DNA from: Candidatus Rokuibacteriota bacterium
Lineage (GTDB): Bacteria; Methylomirabilota; Methylomirabilia; Rokubacteriales; CSP1-6
DNA: 5,121 nt
Reading direction: 5' to 3'
NCBI GenBank assembly: GCA_003221595.1
Contig: QHSM01000236.1
Location: 1-5,121 of the forward strand
Shown: positions 1-5,121 of the stretch, in pieces
How positions within the stretch are numbered: position 1 is the stretch's first letter
How the letters are laid out: the number at the start of each line of letters is the position of its first letter
Position numbers and translations under genes: made by a program
Notes under the pieces: generated by a model
Seen by the model: only the letters and a program-made list of their open reading frames with translations
Databases searched by the model: none
What the model was told of the DNA's origin: nothing

Positions 1-474
1 GCCCGGTTCGAGACCGCGCTGACGCAGAAGATCGCGTGGTTCGGCGGGCGCCTCTTGCCCATCCAGTACGCGGGCGGCTCGCCGCGCGTCGTGGCCGACA
101 CGCTCACCGCGCTCCGGCGCGACGGCGCCGAGGTGCTGATCGTGGCCGGCGCGAGCGCGCTCGATCCGCTCGATCCGGTCTTCGGCGGGCTCACCCTGCT
201 GGGGGCCCGCATGGAGCGGCACGGCGTTCCGGCCCATCCCGGCAGCCTGCTGTGGCTCGCGATCTGGGACGGAAAGGCCGTGCTCGGGATGCCGACCTGC
301 GGCATGTTCTCGCAGGCCACGACGTTCGACCTGGCGCTGCCCCAGATTCTCGCCGGCGCGCACATGGACAACCGCGCGCTGGCCGAGCTGGGCCACGGCG
401 GGCTCCTGTCGCGCGACATGGCCTATCGCTTCCCGCCGTACAAGACGAACGCGGCCCGGGGCGAGCTCGAGTGA
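1..474 (+). CDS. Molybdopterin-binding protein, MoeA-like MoCF domain (3' part, start lies upstream)
   Basis: The reading frame is open from base 1 and gives 157 residues before TGA at 472-474; the true start lies outside the window. The visible part looks like the C-terminal MoCF-type domain that binds molybdopterin in MoeA/MogA-like proteins. It is closest in pattern to the stand-alone 'molybdopterin-binding protein' family of roughly 330-345 residues often found near molybdenum hydroxylase genes. Seen here: a buried strand followed by VAGASALDPLD (bases 142-174), at the place of the usual TGG-S-x-x-x-D loop; an HPGSLLWLA segment; GMPTCGMF; then TTFDLALPQILAG and ALAELGHGGLL, a tail typical of this family. 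The usual TGG is replaced by AGA, so pterin binding is likely but catalysis like that of MoeA is doubtful. Its stop overlaps the start of the next gene by four bases (GTGA), which points to co-translation with the sulfur-transfer genes. A TTG at 55 in this frame is internal, not the start. Confidence 0.8.
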   Translation, partial: ARFETALTQKIAWFGGRLLPIQYAGGSPRVVADTLTALRRDGAEVLIVAGASALDPLDPVFGGLTLLGARMERHGVPAHPGSLLWLAIWDGKAVLGMPTCGMFSQATTFDLALPQILAGAHMDNRALAELGHGGLLSRDMAYRFPPYKTNAARGELE

Positions 475-860
475 GCGCTGCGGCGCACGGTGTCTACAGC
501 GACGTCATCCGCGAGCGGTGGCGCAAGCCGCGGCATCGCGGCGAGGTGCCCGGCGCCAACGCCGTCGCGGAGGACGTCAACCCCCTCTGCGGCGATCGCG
601 TGCGCATGATGCTGACGGTCGCTCCCGACGGGCGTATCGAGGCGGCCGGGTTCATCGGCGACTCGTGCGCCATCTGCACGGCGTCGGCCGACGTCGTCGC
701 CGACCTGGTCACCGGCCGGTCGCGGGCGGACGCCGCGGCTCTCGAGGTTGCCGACGTGCTCAACGTGCTCCAGTCGGAGATCCGCCCCACGCGGATGCGC
801 TGCGTGACCCTGCCGGTGTCCGTGCTGGGCCAGGCGCTCAACGGGAGCAAGCGGGCATGA
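471..860 (+). CDS. SufU/IscU-fold sulfur-transfer or Fe-S scaffold protein
   Basis: This 129-residue protein has the NifU N-terminal/IscU fold. It would either accept persulfide sulfur from the cysteine desulfurase encoded next to it or scaffold Fe-S clusters, in the cytoplasm. Conserved elements in order: YSDVIRERWRKPRHRG at residues 9-24; NPLCGD with Cys40 and Asp42; GDSCAICTASADV with Cys66 and Cys69; and MRCVTLP with Cys111. Cys40, Asp42, Cys66 and Cys111 match the zinc ligands of Bacillus SufU (Cys41, Asp43, Cys66, Cys128). The gap from Cys66 to the last Cys is 45 residues, as in IscU, rather than about 62 as in SufU, so the SufU insertion is missing. The IscU LPPVK and His-Cys signatures are also absent. 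The start is GTG at 471, overlapping the previous stop; no later start would keep the N-terminal helix. A weak G-rich stretch (about 457-464) precedes it. Family is confident; SufU-like transfer versus scaffold role is open. Confidence 0.88.
   Translation: MSAAAHGVYSDVIRERWRKPRHRGEVPGANAVAEDVNPLCGDRVRMMLTVAPDGRIEAAGFIGDSCAICTASADVVADLVTGRSRADAAALEVADVLNVLQSEIRPTRMRCVTLPVSVLGQALNGSKRA
843..847 (+). promoter_or_regulatory. Ribosome binding site of the cysteine desulfurase gene
   Basis: GGGAG inside the last codons of the SufU-like gene lies nine bases before the ATG at 857. Together with the ATGA overlap it fixes the start, and the resulting numbering puts the catalytic cysteine at residue 364, as in E. 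coli SufS. Confidence 0.6.
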
Positions 861-2074
861 GGCTCGACGAGCAGACGCGCCCGGACTTCCCGATCCTCCA
901 GCGGATCGTCAACGGCCATCCGCTCGTCTACCTCGACTCGGGCGCATCGAGCCAGAAGCCCCGCTCCGTGATCGAGGCGATGAACCGCTACTACGAACGG
1001 AGCCACGCCAACGTCCACCGGTCGATCCACACCCTGGGAGAGGAGGCGACCGAGCTCTACGAGCTGGCGCGCGACTCCGTCCAGCGTTTCATCGGCGCCG
1101 CGAGCCGGGAGGAAGTCGTCTTCACCCGGGGCACCACCGACGGTCTCGGCCTCATCGCGGAGACCATCGGGCGGACCCTCGCGAAGGACGACGAGATCGT
1201 CGTCACGGAGCTGGAGCACCACTCGAACCTCATCCCCTGGCAGCTCGTGGCCCGCGACCGCGGCGCGCATCTCAAAGCCGTCCCGGTTCTCGCCGACGGC
1301 ACACTGGACATGGCGGCGCTGGATCGCCTGATCACGCGCCGGACGCGCGTGGTCGCGTTCGCCCACGTCTCCAACGTGCTCGGGACGATCACGCCGGTCG
1401 CCGAGATCGTCCGGCGGGCCCGGGCGGTCGACGCGATCACCGTCGTCGACGGGGCTCAGGCTGCGCCTCACCTGAGGCTCGACATGCCCTCGCTGGGATG
1501 TGACTTTTACGTGTTCTCGGCCCACAAGATGCTCGGGCCCACCGGGATCGGCGTCATGTACGGCCGGCGAGCGGTGCTCGATAGTCTGGAGCCCGGGCGC
1601 GGCGGTAGCGAGATGATCAAGGAGGTCTGGATCGATCGCGCCCAGTGGAATGACCTTCCCTGGCGCTTCGAGCCGGGCACGCCACCGATCGCCGAGGCGG
1701 TAGGGCTTACCGCGGCGATCGAATATCTGGAGAAGGTCGGCATGGAACGAGTCGGCGAGCACGAGCAGGCGCTCACCCGCCAGACGCTCGAGGGCTTCGC
1801 TCGAACTGCAGGGGTCACGGTCTACGGCCCGCCGGCGTCCGTCGACCGCGGGGCCGTGGTCGCCTTCGCTGTCGAAGGGCTCCACCCGCACGACGTCGCC
1901 GCGCTGCTCGACGCCGAGGGCATCGCCGTCCGGGCCGGGCATCATTGCGCGATGCCGCTGATGCGCCGGCTCGGCGTCGTCGGCACCTCGCGCGCGACCT
2001 TCTCGGTGTTCAACTCGCCGGACGAGGTGTCGCTGCTCCTGGCGGCGGTCGCCGGGCTGCGTTCGGCGCTGTAG
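857..2074 (+). CDS. sufS: SufS-type cysteine desulfurase (PLP enzyme, group II)
   Basis: The 405-residue product converts L-cysteine to L-alanine and holds the sulfur as a persulfide for transfer to an acceptor. Length and key positions match SufS (E. coli SufS has 406 residues). Seen: N-terminal DFPIL and YLDSGASSQKP; EHHSNLIPWQ with His121-His122 over the cofactor; VVDGAQ with Asp198 and Gln201; SAHKMLGPTG with the PLP lysine Lys224; RFEPGTPP; and RAGHHCAMPLM with catalytic Cys364 and substrate-binding Arg359, plus Arg379. The segment HPHD carries His345, 19 residues before the catalytic Cys. This spacing equals that of His342 in Bacillus SufS, which takes over the zinc of SufU when the two meet; E. 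coli SufS, which uses SufE, lacks this His as I recall it. That fits the neighbouring SufU-like partner. The start ATG overlaps the previous stop (ATGA). No sufB, sufC or sufD is present in the window, so its acceptor pathway is not settled. Confidence in the enzyme class is very high. Confidence 0.96.
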   Translation: MRLDEQTRPDFPILQRIVNGHPLVYLDSGASSQKPRSVIEAMNRYYERSHANVHRSIHTLGEEATELYELARDSVQRFIGAASREEVVFTRGTTDGLGLIAETIGRTLAKDDEIVVTELEHHSNLIPWQLVARDRGAHLKAVPVLADGTLDMAALDRLITRRTRVVAFAHVSNVLGTITPVAEIVRRARAVDAITVVDGAQAAPHLRLDMPSLGCDFYVFSAHKMLGPTGIGVMYGRRAVLDSLEPGRGGSEMIKEVWIDRAQWNDLPWRFEPGTPPIAEAVGLTAAIEYLEKVGMERVGEHEQALTRQTLEGFARTAGVTVYGPPASVDRGAVVAFAVEGLHPHDVAALLDAEGIAVRAGHHCAMPLMRRLGVVGTSRATFSVFNSPDEVSLLLAAVAGLRSAL

Positions 2075-2078
2075 GAGG
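2073..2078 (+). promoter_or_regulatory. Strong ribosome binding site of the agmatinase gene
   Basis: A perfect AGGAGG overlaps the TAG stop of sufS and sits six bases before GTG at 2085. It is the best Shine-Dalgarno match in the window and supports GTG as the start. This is the only junction in the chain where the genes do not overlap. Confidence 0.85.
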
Positions 2079-2084
2079 GCCGAG

Positions 2085-3023
2085 GTGAGCACGACGGGTC
2101 CCCGGGACGCATTCGTCTCCCCGCGATTCGGGCAGGTGGCGACGTTGATGCTTCTGCCCGCCGTGGCGTCGGCCAAGGGGCTGGACGTCGCGCTGCTCGG
2201 CATTCCCTACGACGGCGGAACGTCGTACCGCACGGGCGCCCGCTTCGGTCCCAGGGCCGTGCGCGAGCAGTCATCGCTGATCCGCCCGTGGAACCCCGTC
2301 CTCAAGGTTCACCCCTTCGAGCGGCTGCGCGTCGCCGACTGCGGTGACGTGGACGTGGTGCCGATCTCGATCGAGCGGACGCTGGCCGCCATCCAGGCGC
2401 GGGTCGGTGAGGTCATGGCCGACGGCGCGATGCCCGTGTGCGTGGGCGGCGACCACTCCGTGACGCTCGGGATCTTGCGCGCGGTCGCGCGCCGGCACGG
2501 CCCCGTTGGCGTCGTGCACTTCGACGCCCACCCCGACACCTGGGACGAGTACTTCGGCTCGAAGTTCTTCCACGGAACGCCGTTCCGCCGCGCCGTGGAA
2601 GAGGGGCTCATCGAGCCCAAGCGCATGATCCAGGTGGGGATCCGCGGGCCGCTCTACGGCGACGAGGACTTCGCGTTCCACGATCAGCACGGGATCGAGG
2701 TCGTCCGCATCGAAGCGGTGAAGGAGCACGGCACCGCCTGGGTGACGGAGCGCCTCAACCGCCTGCGCGGCGGCCCGGTCTATCTTTCGTTCGACATCGA
2801 CGCGGTCGATCCGGCGTTCGCTCCCGCGACCGGCACGCCCGAGGTGGGCGGGCTCACGTCCTACGAGGCGCTCGTGCTGGTGCGAGCGCTCGCCGGCCTG
2901 AACCTCGTCGGCGCCGACGTCGTCGAAGTCTCGCCCCCGTACGACGGCCCGGGGCAGATCACCGCGCTGCTCGCCGCGAACCTCCTCTTCGAGATCGTGA
3001 GCCTCCTGGCGCTTCAGAAATGA
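2085..3023 (+). CDS. speB: Agmatinase-family ureohydrolase
   Basis: This 312-residue protein belongs to the arginase/agmatinase superfamily of binuclear manganese enzymes, which release urea from guanidino compounds. Agmatine to putrescine is the likeliest reaction and would feed polyamine synthesis in the cytoplasm. Metal ligands are complete: GGDHS with His124; FDAHPD with Asp147, His149 and Asp151; and DIDAVDP with Asp237 and Asp239. It is followed by the family signature APATGTPEVGG. The N-terminal part has GIPYDGGTSYRTGARFGP, and after the second metal motif comes FFHGTPFRRAVEEG; both are typical of agmatinase rather than arginase. Guanidinobutyrase or guanidinopropionase activity cannot be excluded, because these relatives share all metal motifs. 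The length is normal. The start is GTG, backed by AGGAGG. Its stop overlaps the nfeD start (ATGA), so it is translated together with the membrane protease gene, although no biochemical link is obvious. No arginine decarboxylase gene is in view. Confidence 0.92.
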   Translation: MSTTGPRDAFVSPRFGQVATLMLLPAVASAKGLDVALLGIPYDGGTSYRTGARFGPRAVREQSSLIRPWNPVLKVHPFERLRVADCGDVDVVPISIERTLAAIQARVGEVMADGAMPVCVGGDHSVTLGILRAVARRHGPVGVVHFDAHPDTWDEYFGSKFFHGTPFRRAVEEGLIEPKRMIQVGIRGPLYGDEDFAFHDQHGIEVVRIEAVKEHGTAWVTERLNRLRGGPVYLSFDIDAVDPAFAPATGTPEVGGLTSYEALVLVRALAGLNLVGADVVEVSPPYDGPGQITALLAANLLFEIVSLLALQK

Positions 3024-4342
3024 TCCGACGGGCGGGCTTCGTCGCGCTCGCCGTTCTCCTGGGCTTCGCCGGGCTCGCCTCGGCTGCGCCCGCGCCGGTG
3101 GCCACGATCGAGCTCGAGGGCGTGATCAGCCCGGTCACGCTGCGTCTCATCGGTATCGCCATCGACCGTGCTCAGGCCGAGCGCGCGCAGGCGCTCGTCG
3201 TCCTGCTCGACACGCCCGGCGGGCTCGAGCGCTCGATGCGCGCGATCGTGCAGCGCATGATGAACGCCGAGGTGCCCGTCATCGTGTTCGTCTCGCCCAC
3301 CGGCGCGCGCGCGGCGTCGGCCGGCGTCTTCATCACCATGGCGGCCCACGTCGCGGCCATGTCGCCCGCCACCAACATCGGCGCGGCGACGCCCGTGGCG
3401 ATGGGCGGCACCGCCGACAAGACGATGATGAAGAAGGTGGAGAACGACTCGGCCGCGTTCATTCGCACGGTGGCGCTGGAGCGCGGCCGCAACGCGGAGT
3501 GGGCCGAGAAGGCCGTGCGCCAGGCCGTCGCCATCACCGAGCGCGAGGCCCTGAAGCTGAAGGTGATCGATCTGGTGGCCGATTCGCTGCCCGACCTGCT
3601 CGACAAGGTCGATGGCCGGACGATCAAGCTGCCGAAGAGCACGGTGACGCTCGCCACCAAGGGCGCTCCGCTCCGGCCGATCGAGATCGGCTTCCGCGAC
3701 CGGTTCCTGAACGTGATCACGGACCCCAACGTGGCGTACGTGCTCATGATGCTCGGCATGCTCGGCCTCTTCTTCGAGCTGTCGAACCCGGGTGTGATCC
3801 TGCCCGGCGTCATCGGCGGCATCTCGTTGATCCTGGCGTTCTTCGCCTTCCAGAGCCTGCCGATCAACTACGCGGGGCTGCTCCTGATCCTCTTCGGCAT
3901 CGTGCTGCTGGTGGCCGAGATCAAGATCGTGAGCCACGGCGTGCTGGCGATCGGCGGCATGATCTCGATGGCGCTCGGCTCGCTCATGCTCTTCGACGCG
4001 CCGGAGGTCGGCTTTCGCGTGTCCTGGTGGGTGATCGGCCCGACGGTCGCGGGGACCGCCGGGCTCTTCCTGTTCGTGATCGCCGCGGGGGTGCGGGCAC
4101 TCGGCCGCCCGCCGGCGACGGGCGCCGAAGGGCTCGTGGGCAAGCTCGCGACCGTCCGTGAGCGCCTGGCGCCGGAGGGCCAGGTGCTGGTCGCCGGCGA
4201 GATCTGGCGGGCCGTCGTCGACGGCGAGCCGCTGGAGCCCGGCGTGCAGGTGCGCATCGTCGCCGTGGACGGACTGACGCTGCGGGTCGCGAAGACGGAA
4301 GCGGAGGCGGCGAAGGCGCAGGTCAAGGGAGGGGTGGCATGA
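3020..4342 (+). CDS. nfeD: Long-form NfeD membrane-bound serine protease (ClpP-class)
   Basis: The 440-residue product is a full-length NfeD (STOPP family; archaeal PH1510 has about the same length). Domains in order: a signal peptide or anchor (residues 1-23, RR then a leucine/alanine-rich core ending ASA); a ClpP/SppA-like protease domain (about 27-215) with LLDTPGG, then GARAASAGVF carrying Ser100 and KKVEND carrying Lys139; about five membrane segments (roughly 238-254, 259-279, 282-299, 307-324, 336-357); and a C-terminal NfeD OB-fold domain (about 368-430) starting GAEGLVGK. Ser100 and Lys139 correspond to the Ser97/Lys138 dyad of PH1510, so the protease should be active. The protease domain would face the outside of the cytoplasmic membrane. 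The downstream gene encodes its usual partner, a slipin, and the two overlap by four bases. The start ATG overlaps the agmatinase stop, and no clear ribosome binding site precedes it, so translation probably depends on the upstream gene. Confidence 0.94.
   Translation: MIRRAGFVALAVLLGFAGLASAAPAPVATIELEGVISPVTLRLIGIAIDRAQAERAQALVVLLDTPGGLERSMRAIVQRMMNAEVPVIVFVSPTGARAASAGVFITMAAHVAAMSPATNIGAATPVAMGGTADKTMMKKVENDSAAFIRTVALERGRNAEWAEKAVRQAVAITEREALKLKVIDLVADSLPDLLDKVDGRTIKLPKSTVTLATKGAPLRPIEIGFRDRFLNVITDPNVAYVLMMLGMLGLFFELSNPGVILPGVIGGISLILAFFAFQSLPINYAGLLLILFGIVLLVAEIKIVSHGVLAIGGMISMALGSLMLFDAPEVGFRVSWWVIGPTVAGTAGLFLFVIAAGVRALGRPPATGAEGLVGKLATVRERLAPEGQVLVAGEIWRAVVDGEPLEPGVQVRIVAVDGLTLRVAKTEAEAAKAQVKGGVA
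4327..4332 (+). promoter_or_regulatory. Ribosome binding site of the slipin gene
   Basis: GGGAGG within a longer purine run (4325-4334), six bases before the ATG at 4339. It lies in the last codons of nfeD and supports the ATGA-overlap start. Confidence 0.7.
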
Positions 4343-5121
4343 TCACCAACGTGGAATCACTGCTGATCGTCGTCGTCATCATCGTCGGGCTCTTCTTCAT
4401 CGGCTCCTTCGCGCGCATCCTGCGCGAGTACGAGCGCGCCGTGATCTTCCGTCTGGGCCGCAGCACCAAGGCGATCCTCAATCCGGGCGGCCTGGGGAAC
4501 GGGCCCGGGCTGGTGCTACTGGTGCCCCTCATCGACAAGATGGTGAAGGTGAGCATGCAGACCGTCGCGCTCGACGTGGCGCCGCAGGACGTGATCACCC
4601 GCGACAACGTGTCCCTGAAGGTCAGCGCCGTCATCTACTTCCGGGTGGTCGACCCGGAGCGCGCGGTCATCGCCGTCCAGGATTATCTCTACGCGACCTC
4701 GCAGATCGCGCAGACCACGCTGCGCAGCGTGCTCGGCCAGGTGGAGCTCGACGATCTCCTGTCGGCGCGCGACAAGATCAACCAGCAGCTCCAGCGGATC
4801 ATCGACGAGCACACCGAGCCCTGGGGCATCAAGGTGGCGACCGTCGAGGTCAAGCAGATCGACCTGCCTCAGGACATGCAGCGTGCGATGGCCAAGCAGG
4901 CAGAGGCCGAGCGCGAGCGGAGAGCCAAGGTCATCAACGCCGACGGCGAGTTCCAGGCGGCGGCGAAGCTCTCGGAGGCCGCCGAGGTCCTCACGCGGCA
5001 CCCGATCGCCGTCCAGCTCCGCTATCTGCAGACGATGCGTGAGATCGCCTCGGAGCGGTCCACCACGACCTTCTTCCCCCTGCCGCTGGACCTCTTCGGC
5101 CCGCTCCTCCAGGCCTTCAAC
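4339..5121 (+). CDS. Slipin (stomatin-like SPFH/band 7 protein), C-terminus beyond the window
   Basis: The frame runs 261 codons to the right edge with no stop. Related slipins are about 255-270 residues, so only a short tail should be missing. Parts in order: an N-terminal membrane segment (about residues 8-28, rich in Val/Ile); the SPFH domain beginning REYERAVIFRLGR; core motifs TRDNVSLKVSAVIYFRV, ATSQIAQTTLRSVLGQ and DLLSARDKINQQLQRIIDE; then PWGIKVATVEVKQIDLP; a charged helix AKQAEAERERRAKVI likely to form a coiled coil; RHPIAVQLRYLQTM; and a hydrophobic tail (residues 245-260). Slipins form oligomeric membrane scaffolds. In Pyrococcus the NfeD protease cuts its slipin in the hydrophobic C-terminal region, and the same pairing is present here. 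The loop after RLGR (residues 41-57) is about eight residues longer than in the archaeal slipin as I recall it. The start ATG overlaps the nfeD stop and has a good ribosome binding site. Family confidence is high. Confidence 0.95.
   Translation, partial: MITNVESLLIVVVIIVGLFFIGSFARILREYERAVIFRLGRSTKAILNPGGLGNGPGLVLLVPLIDKMVKVSMQTVALDVAPQDVITRDNVSLKVSAVIYFRVVDPERAVIAVQDYLYATSQIAQTTLRSVLGQVELDDLLSARDKINQQLQRIIDEHTEPWGIKVATVEVKQIDLPQDMQRAMAKQAEAERERRAKVINADGEFQAAAKLSEAAEVLTRHPIAVQLRYLQTMREIASERSTTTFFPLPLDLFGPLLQAFN

Noticed and set aside
36..470. An upstream extension of the SufU-like reading frame to base 36
   Set aside because: The extra residues are Arg/Ala-rich and overlap the real molybdopterin-binding domain in another frame. 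GTG at 471 gives a normal-length SufU-like protein.
518..856. An N-terminal extension of SufS by 113 codons
   Set aside because: The extension is low-complexity Arg-rich sequence out of frame with the SufU-like gene. ATG 857 gives the standard SufS length and residue numbering.
2072..2085. A possible promoter or terminator in the only intergenic gap
   Set aside because: The gap is 10 bases and is fully accounted for by the ribosome binding site; there is no room for a hairpin or a -35/-10 pair.
494..2203. A long open frame of 569 codons on the minus strand opposite the SufU-like gene, sufS and the start of speB
   Set aside because: Its translation is Arg/Asp/Gly-rich with no recognisable domain, and it lies opposite genes with complete catalytic motifs. 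Long antisense frames are expected in GC-rich coding DNA.
2438..3019. An extension of the nfeD frame upstream into speB
   Set aside because: It is the out-of-frame reading of the agmatinase. A signal peptide begins right at ATG 3020.
3014..3937. A 307-codon minus-strand frame rich in His, Asp and Arg opposite nfeD
   Set aside because: The composition is that of a shadow of a membrane protein gene. The + strand NfeD with its dyad and membrane segments explains the region.
4366..4391. A repetitive ATC/GTC tract resembling a microsatellite
   Set aside because: It simply encodes the Val/Ile run of the slipin membrane segment in biased codons.

Overview
The window is a compact, GC-rich stretch (about two thirds G+C by eye) of bacterial chromosome. 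All six recognisable genes are on the + strand with almost no space between them. Four of the five junctions are stop/start overlaps (GTGA or ATGA); the fifth is a 10-base gap that holds a strong ribosome binding site. The style suggests an uncultivated or environmental high-GC bacterium. A Rokubacteria/Methylomirabilota- or deltaproteobacteria-like source is a guess from gene style, because no marker gene is present. No RNA gene, mobile element, CRISPR array, promoter or terminator is visible, and there is no gene-free stretch longer than 10 bases.

Layout: (1) 1-474, the 3' end of a molybdopterin-binding (MoeA-like, MoCF-fold) protein; (2) 471-860, a SufU/IscU-fold sulfur-transfer or Fe-S scaffold protein; (3) 857-2074, a SufS-type cysteine desulfurase with all catalytic residues; (4) 2085-3023, an agmatinase-family ureohydrolase with a full set of Mn ligands; (5) 3020-4342, a long-form NfeD membrane serine protease; (6) 4339-5121, a slipin (stomatin/SPFH protein) that runs off the right edge close to its natural C-terminus.

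Two functional pairs stand out. SufU-like plus SufS form a sulfur mobilisation module: SufS takes sulfane sulfur from cysteine and passes it to the SufU-like partner. Its coupling to a molybdopterin-binding protein raises the possibility that the sulfur goes to a molybdenum enzyme or cofactor rather than, or as well as, to general Fe-S assembly. NfeD plus slipin form the classic membrane protease/scaffold pair, in which the protease is known in an archaeal homologue to cut the C-terminal hydrophobic tail of the slipin. The agmatinase lies between the two pairs and is translationally linked to both, without an obvious biochemical connection.

Nothing here is a wholly unknown system. The most unusual points are the SufU-like protein, which keeps SufU-type zinc ligands but lacks the SufU-specific insertion and has an extra cysteine, and the cofactor-linked context of the desulfurase.
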